NCBI GenBank assembly: GCA_946479335.1
Contig: CAMLFP010000183.1
Location: 1 to 10,597, forward strand
Source: an uncultured Archangium sp.
GTDB lineage: Bacteria > Myxococcota > Myxococcia > Myxococcales > Myxococcaceae
Reading direction: 5' to 3'
DNA: 10,597 nt
Positions within the stretch are counted from its first letter, which is position 1. Each line of letters opens with the position of its first letter. Shown in pieces: positions 1 through 6,357 of this stretch. Both the position numbers and the translations under genes were made by a program. The notes below the pieces were generated by a model, which was not told the DNA's origin, ran no database searches, and worked only from the letters and a program-made list of their open reading frames with translations.

Positions 1-186
1 GAAGGTCCAGCGCGCGGTGCCCTCGAAGAGCCCCGCCGGGCGCTTCGCCGCCAGCGCCGCGTCAGCCGTGGTGTCGAGTGGCGGAGGTGGGAAGAGGTCG
101 AACTGCACCGGCGCACCATACGCCGGAGCCGCCGGCCCTCGCCCATGCAGGTGGGTCGCGGGAGGGCGCCCGCGTGCGGAGGCCAT
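1..186 (-). CDS. Partial hypothetical protein, C-terminus off the left edge
   Basis: A minus-strand frame stays open from an ATG at 186 to the left edge (62 codons). I do not recognise the product. From about residue 25 the peptide reads like real protein (PVQFDLFPPPPLDTT, then AGLFEGTARWTF), and nearly every codon there ends in G or C, as in the other genes of the window. The first 20 or so residues are rich in Gly, Pro and Arg and look less protein-like. No Shine-Dalgarno sequence precedes the ATG, and the frame stays open further upstream, so the true start is uncertain; an in-frame GTG lies about 27 codons inside. With the ATG at 186, only 12 bases would separate it from the divergent gene at 199. 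That is too little for two promoters and argues for a later start. What is seen is codon bias and an open frame; the existence of a gene is inferred. Confidence 0.4.
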   Translation of the reverse strand, partial: MASARGRPPATHLHGRGPAAPAYGAPVQFDLFPPPPLDTTADAALAAKRPAGLFEGTARWTF

Positions 187-198
187 TACAGACAGCGC

Positions 199-609
199 AT
201 GACGAAAGCCGTCGAAGACCTCGTCCGCCAACAGAGCGCCCGGTTCCAGGAGGCGCTGTTGCGGCGAGACTTCGCGGCGATGGCGCCGCTCCTGACCCCG
301 GAGGCGGTGTGGGAGGTCGCGCCGCCGTTCGCGCAGCAGCACTGCGGCGCGGCCAACATCATCAGCGGCGTGCGGAGGGATCTCGAGCAGCTCGAGGTCG
401 TCTCGCACCAGCAGTCGGCGCCGATCGTCGCGGTGCGCAGCGCGAACTTCGCGACGGTGGAGAGTTCGACCGAAGACCAGCTCCGCTTCCACGATGGCCG
501 CGAGCTGCGCGTGTCGGGGACCTGGGTCGACCTGATGCTCACGTACCGCGGCACGTGGCGGGTGGCGCATCGCGTGTTCCGCGCGAAGCACATCGATCAG
601 GTCCGCTGA
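199..609 (+). CDS. SnoaL-like / NTF2-fold protein (DUF4440-type)
   Basis: This is a 136-residue soluble protein of the SnoaL/NTF2-like cone fold. It starts with an amphipathic helix (VEDLVRQQSARFQEALLRRDFAAMAPLLTPEAVWEV). The rest is beta-rich and ends in the strand typical of the family, WRVAHRVF, from residue 120. Length and layout match single-domain members. Such folds act as small isomerases, hydratases or cyclases, or as non-catalytic ligand-binding modules. No diagnostic catalytic residue can be assigned here, so the substrate is unknown. There is no signal peptide, so it should be cytoplasmic. The ATG at 199 is chosen because it opens the first helix. An in-frame ATG at 145 would add a Gly/Arg-rich stretch with no family character. 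A GGAGG at 178-182 lies 16 bases upstream of the ATG, longer than ideal. The gene converges on the CoiA-like gene with a 9-base gap. Confidence 0.8.
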   Translation: MTKAVEDLVRQQSARFQEALLRRDFAAMAPLLTPEAVWEVAPPFAQQHCGAANIISGVRRDLEQLEVVSHQQSAPIVAVRSANFATVESSTEDQLRFHDGRELRVSGTWVDLMLTYRGTWRVAHRVFRAKHIDQVR

Positions 610-621
610 ACGCGTCGTTCA
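607..621. repeat. Palindrome containing both convergent stop codons
   Basis: A perfect 6-base inverted repeat, TGAACG and CGTTCA, flanks a 3-base spacer. The left arm begins with the TGA stop of the SnoaL-like gene (607-609). The right arm ends with the TCA that is the minus-strand TGA stop of the CoiA-like gene (619-621). Read from either strand, a transcript would form the same short hairpin exactly at the end of the gene. No T-run follows on either side, so it is not a standard intrinsic terminator. It may protect or pause the 3' ends of both transcripts, or it may be chance. Confidence 0.4.
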
Positions 622-1083
622 CCGCAGCCGCCAGGCGCCGTCGCGGTAGTGGAAGGCGCCGTCGACGATCGCCGCCAGCCACTCGGCGATCGAGACGTTC
701 GTCGACGCGGCGGTCTCGACGCGGCGCTCGTGCAGCACGGCCACCGGCAGCTCGGGGATCGCGCCCGCCTCGCGCGTGTGCTGGAGGTTGGCGCGCAGGG
801 TCTCGAACGTCTCCGGGCGAAAGAGCCAGAAGCCGTCGATGGCGCACTGGGCGAAGCGCGCCTGCCGCCGCCTGAACTCGCGCAGCGGCTGGTACCCGCG
901 CTGGAGCTGCACCGCGATGGTGCGCCCACGTGCTGCGAACAACACGTCGGCCTTCCACTTCGTGCCGTCGGGGGTGAGGCCGGAGCCGTCTTCACGGCCC
1001 TCGAGGCCGAGGCTCGCCAGCGCCGCGAGCACGCTCGCCTTGCCGTCGCGGTGCCATTCCAACCCGGGCGCGTCGCCGCTCAT
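619..1083 (-). CDS. CoiA-like predicted nuclease-fold protein
   Basis: This 154-residue protein resembles the competence protein CoiA-like family, a PD-(D/E)xK nuclease-fold group. The recognisable core is KWKADVLFAARG, then TIAVQLQRG, then a helix EFRRRQARFAQCAIDGFWLFRP. In the family, an Asp on a strand is followed by a strand ending in E-x-Q or E-x-K, then an Arg-rich helix and a 'gi..lWl' strand. Here Asp46 is present, but the usual Glu position is Gln59 (Q-L-Q, 59-61), so activity is uncertain. CoiA proteins are linked to DNA processing during natural transformation; many homologues are only nuclease-like. The ATG at 1083 is chosen because a GAGGGG (complement of 1088-1093) sits 4 bases upstream. 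A longer frame reaching 1242 would add a low-complexity Arg/Pro stretch and overlap the divergent transporter gene. There is no signal peptide. Confidence 0.6.
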   Translation of the reverse strand: MSGDAPGLEWHRDGKASVLAALASLGLEGREDGSGLTPDGTKWKADVLFAARGRTIAVQLQRGYQPLREFRRRQARFAQCAIDGFWLFRPETFETLRANLQHTREAGAIPELPVAVLHERRVETAASTNVSIAEWLAAIVDGAFHYRDGAWRLR

Positions 1084-1216
1084 GCCGCCCCTCGTAGCAG
1101 CGCGGCCCGCCCGGCGGAGGTTCGGTGTGGGTCGCGGCTGCCGGCCCGCAGCCCGTGGGGAGAGGCGCGGCGCATGGCGTGGCGGGCGGGCTGTGATTAG
1201 AGCTGCGCCGCTGCTC
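1084..1216. promoter_or_regulatory. Divergent intergenic region, CoiA-like gene / EamA gene
   Basis: These 133 bases lie between two divergent start codons and must hold the promoters of both genes, unless transcription enters from elsewhere. The GAGGGG ribosome site of the CoiA-like gene is at its left end. No convincing -35/-10 pair is visible for either direction; the only AT-richer spot is around 1194-1202. No operator repeat was found. An in-frame GTG at 1193 is an alternative, less likely start for the transporter. Confidence 0.3.
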
Positions 1217-2125
1217 ATGAGTCGCTCGCCCAACGCCCGCACCGTCGCCCTCGCGCTCCTCGCCGTCTACGTCGTGTGGGGGTCGACCTACCTCGCGATG
1301 CGCGTCGCGGTGGAGGGCCTGCCGCCGTTCATGATGGCCAGCGCGCGCTTCCTGGTGTGCGGCGCGCTCCTTCTCGCGTTCCTGCGCTGGCGCGGCGCCG
1401 CGTGGCCGACCTCGCGCGAGTGGCTCTCGGCGCTGCCGGTGGGCGCGCTGATGTTCGTGACCGGCAACGGCACGGTGGCGGTGGCGGAGCAGCACCTCTC
1501 GTCAGGCGTCGCCGCGGTGGTGTGCGGCACCATGCCGTTGTGGCTCGCGGCGCTCGGGCACTTCTTCGGGCAGCGGGCGAGCGCGCGCGAGTGGCTCGCG
1601 CTGGTGCTGGGGTTCGCGGGCGTGGTGGTGCTGAGCGCCGGCGGCGAGCTCCGCGGGGAGCCCACCTCGGCGCTGCTGCTCTTCTGTGCGCCGGTGAGCT
1701 GGGCAGCGGGCTCGTTGCTGTCGAAGAAGCTGCCGCTCGCGAAGGGGTTGATGTCGGCCGCGACGCAGATGCTGACGGGCGGCGCGGTGATGGTGGTGGT
1801 GAGCGTGCTGGCCGGTGAGCGGGTGCCCACGTCGGTGCCGCGCGCGTCGCTGCTGGCGTGGGCGTACCTCGCGACGTTCGGCTCGCTGGTGGCGTACTCC
1901 GCGTACACCTACCTGCTGGCGAACACGCGCCCGGCGATCGCCACCAGCTACGCCTACGTGAACCCGGTGGTCGCGGTGATCATCGGCGTCGCGCTCGGCG
2001 GAGAGCATGTCGGGCCCGAGGTGGTGACCGCGGTGCTGCTCATCGTCGCGGCGACCGTGCTGGTGATGCTCAAGCCGCGCCCGGCGCCCGTCACGCCGGC
2101 CCTCGTCAGCCCCACGGAGTCGTGA
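1217..2125 (+). CDS. EamA-family drug/metabolite transporter (YedA-like)
   Basis: This 302-residue inner-membrane protein belongs to the drug/metabolite transporter superfamily. It should have ten membrane helices arranged as two EamA halves, roughly residues 9-140 and 149-285. Family marks are WGSTYLA at 21-27 in helix 1, the GNGTVAVAEQHLSSGVAAV stretch around residues 80-100, and the second-half helix with SYAYVNPVVAVIIG. The first-half pattern is close to YedA-type exporters, which efflux small metabolites or drugs; the substrate cannot be read from sequence. Length is normal for the family. The ATG at 1217 places helix 1 right after a short basic N-terminus (MSRSPNAR). The ribosome site is weak, and a GTG at 1193 is in frame as an alternative. 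A lipoprotein gene follows 2 bases after the stop, so the two are probably cotranscribed. Confidence 0.9.
   Translation: MSRSPNARTVALALLAVYVVWGSTYLAMRVAVEGLPPFMMASARFLVCGALLLAFLRWRGAAWPTSREWLSALPVGALMFVTGNGTVAVAEQHLSSGVAAVVCGTMPLWLAALGHFFGQRASAREWLALVLGFAGVVVLSAGGELRGEPTSALLLFCAPVSWAAGSLLSKKLPLAKGLMSAATQMLTGGAVMVVVSVLAGERVPTSVPRASLLAWAYLATFGSLVAYSAYTYLLANTRPAIATSYAYVNPVVAVIIGVALGGEHVGPEVVTAVLLIVAATVLVMLKPRPAPVTPALVSPTES
2116..2119 (+). promoter_or_regulatory. Ribosome binding site that decides the lipoprotein start
   Basis: A GGAG inside the end of the transporter gene lies 8 bases before the GTG at 2128. An in-frame GTG at 2122, which overlaps the TGA stop, is only 2 bases from this site and too close to use it. 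This favours 2128 as the start and suggests translation coupled to the transporter gene. Confidence 0.5.
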
Positions 2126-2127
2126 AG

Positions 2128-2502
2128 GTGACGCAATCGCCGCCGCCGTCGCGACGTACGAGCCGCGTGTGCTCCAGACCGCTGACGGTGATCGGGTTCG
2201 CAGTCGTCCTCTCGGGGTGCGCGGTGGTGCGTGACGCGCAGACGCCGCTCTTCGGCCGTGCCCCGGTGTCGGCGGAGCCCTGCGCAGTGTCGGTGGTGCG
2301 CGCGCTCGACCCGGCGGGGCTCACGTTGCTCGGCACACGCATGGTCGAGGGCAGTGTGTTCCTCACGCCGTTCGACGCGGAGCGGATCTTGAGGAGCGAG
2401 GCGTGCGCCGCGAAGGCCGACGTCGTGCTCGTGACCTCGGAGTCGTACGGCGTGCCCTTCGTGGGCTCGTCAGCCGTCGGCTCGCTGTACCGGCGGAACT
2501 GA
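2128..2502 (+). CDS. Small hypothetical lipoprotein
   Basis: This is a 124-residue exported lipoprotein of unknown function. The N-terminus has basic residues, a hydrophobic stretch (PLTVIGFAVVLSGC) and a lipobox LSGC with the acylated cysteine at residue 31. The mature part is about 93 residues. It contains a Cys in EPCAVSVVRAL and another in SEACAAKADVVLVTSESYG, spaced so that a disulfide is possible. The 'EAxxxxADVVLVTSE' segment loosely resembles small envelope lipoproteins that end with an 'Ala-rich helix, then G/A-A-N/D-x-V-V' strand (DUF4156-like). The match is too weak to name a family. GTG at 2128 is chosen on ribosome-site spacing. GTG at 2167 would give a shorter, more typical 17-residue signal sequence and remains possible. 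The location directly after a transporter gene may reflect only shared transcription. Confidence 0.65.
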   Translation: MTQSPPPSRRTSRVCSRPLTVIGFAVVLSGCAVVRDAQTPLFGRAPVSAEPCAVSVVRALDPAGLTLLGTRMVEGSVFLTPFDAERILRSEACAAKADVVLVTSESYGVPFVGSSAVGSLYRRN

Positions 2503-2509
2503 CGCGCCC

Positions 2510-2525
2510 GGCGCTCAGAAGCGCC
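2510..2525. repeat. Hairpin at the convergent junction
   Basis: A perfect 6-base GC-rich inverted repeat (GGCGCT / AGCGCC) with a CAGA loop starts 7 bases after the lipoprotein stop and covers the stop codon of the outer-membrane protein gene on the other strand. There is no T-run on either side, so if it ends transcription it does so as a weak or non-canonical site. It is the second convergent gene pair in this window with a hairpin exactly at the stop codons. Confidence 0.4.
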
Positions 2526-3399
2526 AGTTGAGGCGCAGCTGGCCGATGACCGTGTGGCGATCGGTGCCCACCACCGGCAACGTCGCCGCCAGCTCGATGC
2601 CCAGCGACGCCACGCGGAAGCGCAGCGCGAACGAGGGCGCGAAGTAGCTCAGTTGCCCGACGCGGCCGGTGAGATCGACCGCCAGCGCGCCCCACGTGAA
2701 GGGCGACGCCTGCACGCCGCCGATGAACACGCCGCCGCCGGTGACCAACGGCGCCGCGCGGCCCACCGAGCCCTGCACGTCGCCGCCCGCGTAGCCGTGC
2801 ACCTCGAGCCACTTGAGCGCGCGCCAGGTCACCGACGCACCCAGCTCTCCACCCAGCAGGTGCGCGCCCGGCGTCTCCAGCGAGGTCGGCAGCAGCACGC
2901 GCGCGGTCGCGGAGAGGACCCATTTGTCACCCCAGAAGAGCGTCTGCGTCGCGCCCACCGTCATGTTGCCGAGCGTCACCTGCGTCGACGTCAGCACCGC
3001 GTTCTGCGCGAAGTTGAAGCTGACGGCCTCCAGCGTGGCGAAGAGCTCCGTGGTCGGCTTGAGCGCCCACGAGCCGTACACCAGCGCCTGGATGTCGAAC
3101 GCGCCGTAGAAGTCGTCGGTGTGGAGCTTGAGGCCCATGCGCCCGCCGATGCCCACCTCGCTGCGCGGGCATGCGCGCCGGCCGGTGGCCACGTCGGCCT
3201 GCTGGAAGCCCAACTGAATCGGGCCTTCGTTCAGGCCGGGCGCCTGCCAGTCGCCGCACGCCGCGGGGCAATCGCCATAGCTGCGCGTGGGCTCCGGAGC
3301 CGCGACCGGGGTCGACCTCTCTTCAGCGACGCCTGCGTCCATCGGCTCCTGCGCGAACGCGGGGAGCGCGAACAGCACCAACCAGAGCGCGCGCTTCAC
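2515..3399 (-). CDS. Predicted outer-membrane beta-barrel protein
   Basis: This 294-residue exported protein is predicted to be a beta-barrel. It begins with a signal peptide (MKRALWLVLFALPAFA, cut near residue 16). A Pro/Ala-rich linker follows, then a Cys-containing stretch (CPAACGDW and RACPRS). From about residue 80 onward there are alternating hydrophobic and polar strands rich in Gly and aromatics, for example DKWVLSATARVLLPTS, LKWLEVHGYAGGD and SYFAPSFALRFRVASLGIEL. The chain ends in a strand with terminal Phe (LRLNWRF), the classical recognition signal for barrel assembly by the BAM complex. No enzyme motif is seen, so a pore or structural role is likely. The start is GTG at 3399, supported by GGAGG 6 bases upstream inside the preceding gene. 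It overlaps the CehA-like gene by 4 bases (GTGA) and is last in the three-gene operon. Confidence 0.75.
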   Translation of the reverse strand: MKRALWLVLFALPAFAQEPMDAGVAEERSTPVAAPEPTRSYGDCPAACGDWQAPGLNEGPIQLGFQQADVATGRRACPRSEVGIGGRMGLKLHTDDFYGAFDIQALVYGSWALKPTTELFATLEAVSFNFAQNAVLTSTQVTLGNMTVGATQTLFWGDKWVLSATARVLLPTSLETPGAHLLGGELGASVTWRALKWLEVHGYAGGDVQGSVGRAAPLVTGGGVFIGGVQASPFTWGALAVDLTGRVGQLSYFAPSFALRFRVASLGIELAATLPVVGTDRHTVIGQLRLNWRF

Positions 3400-6317
3400 G
3401 GGGCACCTCCCACGCCCGGCGCGGTGAACTTCCCGTCACCGTTGAGGTCGAGGATGAACGGGTTGGTGAAGGCGAAGGGGAAGCCGCCGGTGATCGACGA
3501 GAACTCGTAGCCGTTGGCGCCGCGGGCGGGCGAGGGCGGGTTGGCGAGCGGGCCGATCTTCTTGCCCTCGGCGACGTCGGAGGCGTCGACCTTCCCATCG
3601 CCGTTGTTGTCGGTGGTGTCGACCATGCCGTCTTGCTCGTCATCGAGCCCGCCGCCGAGATCGCCCGCGAGCGTCAGCGCCTGGCCGGCCTCGATGACGA
3701 TCCACGCGTCGCCGGAGATGCCGGCGGTCAGCTCACTCAACGGGATCTGCCCGTCGTAGCGCGCCTGTTGGGGCCCGGTGTCGAGCGGGTCGGCGGCGTT
3801 GTTCAAGCCGGTGAGGGTCTTCTTCACCACGCCGTTCACGAGGATGCGCACCTCGTCGACGCGCACCCACGGCGCGGAGCGAACGCGCAGCTCCAGCGAG
3901 GCGTCGCTGGCGGGCGTGAAGGGCGTGAAGCCGAAGTCGTGCGTGGTGGAGTCGATGATGCGCGCGTCGATCACCGGCCCGTTGGTGCCGAACGAGCGGC
4001 CGGCCTTCAACGCCTGGTTGAAGACGTCGATGTTGAACGCCTGACCCGGCACGGTGTTGGCGAACACCAGGTTCTGCGGCACGCCCACCGTGTTGTCGGT
4101 CAGCGAGTGCGAGTCGGAGTTCGCGGTGCCGGTCTTCAGCTGCCCCTGATTGAGCGTGTAGTGCCAGAAGGCGCGGTACTGCAGCAGCAGGTCGTTCTGC
4201 GAGCCGTTCATGACCTCCTGCGCGTGGTGCGCGTCGTTGGCGAACTGCGAGTCCTCGGGCGTGTGCGTGTAGAAGCCCTGGCGCGTGCCGTCGTCGTTGG
4301 CGGGCAGGTTCTTCCGCAGGTCGAGGAAGATCGCGCGGGGGAAGCCGAGGTCGCGGCCGAACTCCGGGTCGGCCCACGGGTGGTTGAGCTCGATCACCGG
4401 CTCGCCCGCGAACTCCATGCGCGAGAAGAGCGTGCCCGGCTCGACGCGCTCGTCGAACGGCCCGCCGTTGCGCGGCTTCGAGGGGTCGTAGGTCAGCGGC
4501 CAGAAGTTGTAGTGGCCGATCACCAGCGGGAAGCCGTAGCCCGGCACCATCAAGAAGGGGATGTGCCCCGTCGTCTCCAGGCCCCACACCGCGCTCAAGG
4601 TGTCTTGCAGGCCCAGCGACTGCACCGTCGCCGAGTAGTCACCGATGACGTCGTGATCCGTCCCGATGATCACGTCGAGGTTCGACGCCGCGAACGACAG
4701 CACGCGATCTTCATCGGGGATGGAGCTGTCGAAGCTGCGCGCGCCGTGCACGTGCAGGTCTGCCGCGAGCGCGCCGGTGGGCTTCAAGTTGGGGATCGGC
4801 GCGAGCGTGAAGTCGATGGTCTGATCTCCGGTGAAGTCGACCTCCTGCTTGCCGAGCGACCAGAAGGGGCCGTGGAACGCGAAGATGTCGTACTTGCCGA
4901 GCGGCACCTCCGCGGTCGCGGTGCCGTTGTGCACCAGCACGCGGTTGCACGCGGGCGAGGCGCCCATCGGCGCTCCGAGCCACGGCGCGCAGGTGTACGA
5001 GCGGCCGTGCAGCGTGCCCACCACCTTCGAGGCCTCGTCTTCATTCTGCGGCACGAGGAACAGCTCGGCGTCGAGGCCACCACCCAGCGGGCCCCTCACG
5101 TGGAAGGTCGCCGCGCCGGTCGCCGGGAGCTCGAAGGCGCCGAGGTCGGTGTCGGTCGAGACGTTGGCGAACTGGCGCTCCACCTGCTTGCGGCCGAAGG
5201 CGTGCACCTCGACCGAGTACGTCTTGCCTGACGGCACGCGCGCCGAGAACGAGCCGTCGGCCTTCGGCACCACCTGCGTCCACTGCGAGCCGTCGGGCTC
5301 CACCACCAGCACGCTCGCCTCGCGTTCGGCGTTGAAGGTGCCGCCACCCATGCGCGAGACGGTCCCGTGGATCGTCACGTAGGCCTCCCCCAGCGTCTGC
5401 TTGCGCACCTCGAGGAGGATGTCGGCCGCGCCCGCGATGTCTTTCGCGTCGGCCACCGCGAAGAAGCGCTCGAAGATGAACGACGCGCGCGGCGCGGAGA
5501 TCTGCCGGGGCAGGCCCGCCGCGGAGATCTGCTCGCTCTGGAAGCCCTCCAGCTCGTCGTCGGTGCAGCTCGTCACCCCGATGGCGGAGATCGCCTCGTC
5601 GCCCGAGTGGCCAGCGGCCGCCATCCACGGGAACTTCTTGAACGCGGCGTTGATGGTGGTGAGCCCGAAGCTCTCGTAGCGGAATCCGGCGGGCGGCGAG
5701 AAGGCCATCATCTCGCGGCCCGACCAGTAGAAGCCGTCGATCATCGCCCAGGTCTGCGTGTCGGTGGAGCCGTTCAGGATCTCCGTGCGCACGCGGACGC
5801 CCGGGTCACACGGCGTCAATTCGTAGCGCGTGTACACCGGCACGGAGGAGATGCCGTCGAGCGTGCCCTTGAACTGCACCGCGACGAGGTTGGGGCGCTC
5901 GTCGATCAGCTCCACCGAGGTGTACGCGACGCCGTCGCGCGGGAGGATGCCCACCGCCTGGCTGATGCCGTTGACGCCGTCTTTCGACGCGCCGTGCGGG
6001 ACCAGGTCGATGATGCTGCCGCCGTTGGGGTCGATGTAGTTCTGGTTACCGATGCCGGCGAGCACCACGTCGACCTGGCCATTCGACAGCAGCACGTCGC
6101 CCACGGTGCCGAGGCCGTCCCACCCGCCGGGGCGCTCCGAGGCGCTGGTGATGGTCTTCACGGAGAGCGCCGTCGCCGAGCAGCTGAACTTCACCTTCTG
6201 GCACGGGCGCTCGACGCGGCAGCCTGCTTCGCCGCCGAGACAGCCTTCCTTCTTGCAGCCACTCAACGCGAACGCGCTCGCCGCGCTCAGCATCACCAAC
6301 AGCAGTCGGTTCGTCAT
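3396..6317 (-). CDS. CehA/McbA-like PHP metallohydrolase lipoprotein
   Basis: This is a 973-residue lipoprotein. Residues 1-21 form a signal peptide with lipobox LSGC (Cys21), followed by a Cys-rich linker. A beta-rich region of about 300 residues comes next, then a carboxypeptidase-regulatory-like Ig domain around 310-410. The PHP-type hydrolase domain spans about 515-770. Its metal-ligand motifs are all present: DLHVH (520-524), TDHD (553-556), Glu581 in GLETTGH, His602 in GHYNF, NHP (645-647) and NSDSH (733-737). CehA/McbA enzymes cleave aryl esters or carbamates; here only phosphoesterase/hydrolase-type metal chemistry is predicted and the substrate is unknown. The C-terminus has two calcium-loop-like motifs, DNNGDGKVDASD from 903 and DLNGDGKF from 957. 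The ATG at 6317 opens the signal peptide; an in-frame ATG at 6332 is possible. It is the middle gene of the operon, 40 bases after the 368-residue gene, and overlaps the barrel gene by 4 bases. Confidence 0.85.
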   Translation of the reverse strand: MTNRLLLVMLSAASAFALSGCKKEGCLGGEAGCRVERPCQKVKFSCSATALSVKTITSASERPGGWDGLGTVGDVLLSNGQVDVVLAGIGNQNYIDPNGGSIIDLVPHGASKDGVNGISQAVGILPRDGVAYTSVELIDERPNLVAVQFKGTLDGISSVPVYTRYELTPCDPGVRVRTEILNGSTDTQTWAMIDGFYWSGREMMAFSPPAGFRYESFGLTTINAAFKKFPWMAAAGHSGDEAISAIGVTSCTDDELEGFQSEQISAAGLPRQISAPRASFIFERFFAVADAKDIAGAADILLEVRKQTLGEAYVTIHGTVSRMGGGTFNAEREASVLVVEPDGSQWTQVVPKADGSFSARVPSGKTYSVEVHAFGRKQVERQFANVSTDTDLGAFELPATGAATFHVRGPLGGGLDAELFLVPQNEDEASKVVGTLHGRSYTCAPWLGAPMGASPACNRVLVHNGTATAEVPLGKYDIFAFHGPFWSLGKQEVDFTGDQTIDFTLAPIPNLKPTGALAADLHVHGARSFDSSIPDEDRVLSFAASNLDVIIGTDHDVIGDYSATVQSLGLQDTLSAVWGLETTGHIPFLMVPGYGFPLVIGHYNFWPLTYDPSKPRNGGPFDERVEPGTLFSRMEFAGEPVIELNHPWADPEFGRDLGFPRAIFLDLRKNLPANDDGTRQGFYTHTPEDSQFANDAHHAQEVMNGSQNDLLLQYRAFWHYTLNQGQLKTGTANSDSHSLTDNTVGVPQNLVFANTVPGQAFNIDVFNQALKAGRSFGTNGPVIDARIIDSTTHDFGFTPFTPASDASLELRVRSAPWVRVDEVRILVNGVVKKTLTGLNNAADPLDTGPQQARYDGQIPLSELTAGISGDAWIVIEAGQALTLAGDLGGGLDDEQDGMVDTTDNNGDGKVDASDVAEGKKIGPLANPPSPARGANGYEFSSITGGFPFAFTNPFILDLNGDGKFTAPGVGGAP
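3406..3410 (-). promoter_or_regulatory. Ribosome binding site of the beta-barrel gene, inside the upstream gene
   Basis: GGAGG on the minus strand lies 6 bases before the GTG at 3399, within the last codons of the CehA-like gene. Together with the GTGA stop/start overlap it fixes the GTG start and points to translational coupling of the hydrolase and the barrel. Confidence 0.7.
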
Positions 6318-6321
6318 GGAG

Positions 6322-6338
6322 CCCGGGACCATACCGGG
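6322..6338 (-). repeat. Inverted repeat in the leader of the CehA-like gene
   Basis: The arms CCCGG and CCGGG enclose a 7-base loop and end 4 bases before the ATG at 6317. The hairpin would cover the place where a ribosome site is expected, and no good Shine-Dalgarno sequence is visible there. It also contains the alternative in-frame ATG (6332). It could reduce translation of the hydrolase relative to its neighbours, but the stem is only 5 bases. Confidence 0.3.
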
Positions 6339-6357
6339 AGACCCGCGCGCCCGGGGA

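Noticed and set aside
145..198. Upstream in-frame start for the SnoaL-like gene
   Set aside because: The added residues are Gly/Arg-rich and outside the fold; the ATG at 199 directly precedes the first helix.
776..1216. N-terminal extension of the EamA transporter frame
   Set aside because: The extension runs antisense through the CoiA-like gene. The transporter family starts just before helix 1, which fits the ATG at 1217.
3171..5231. A 686-codon plus-strand open frame
   Set aside because: It lies opposite the PHP lipoprotein and barrel genes, which have clear motifs, signal peptides and ribosome sites. The antisense product is Arg/Val/Glu-rich without recognisable domains.
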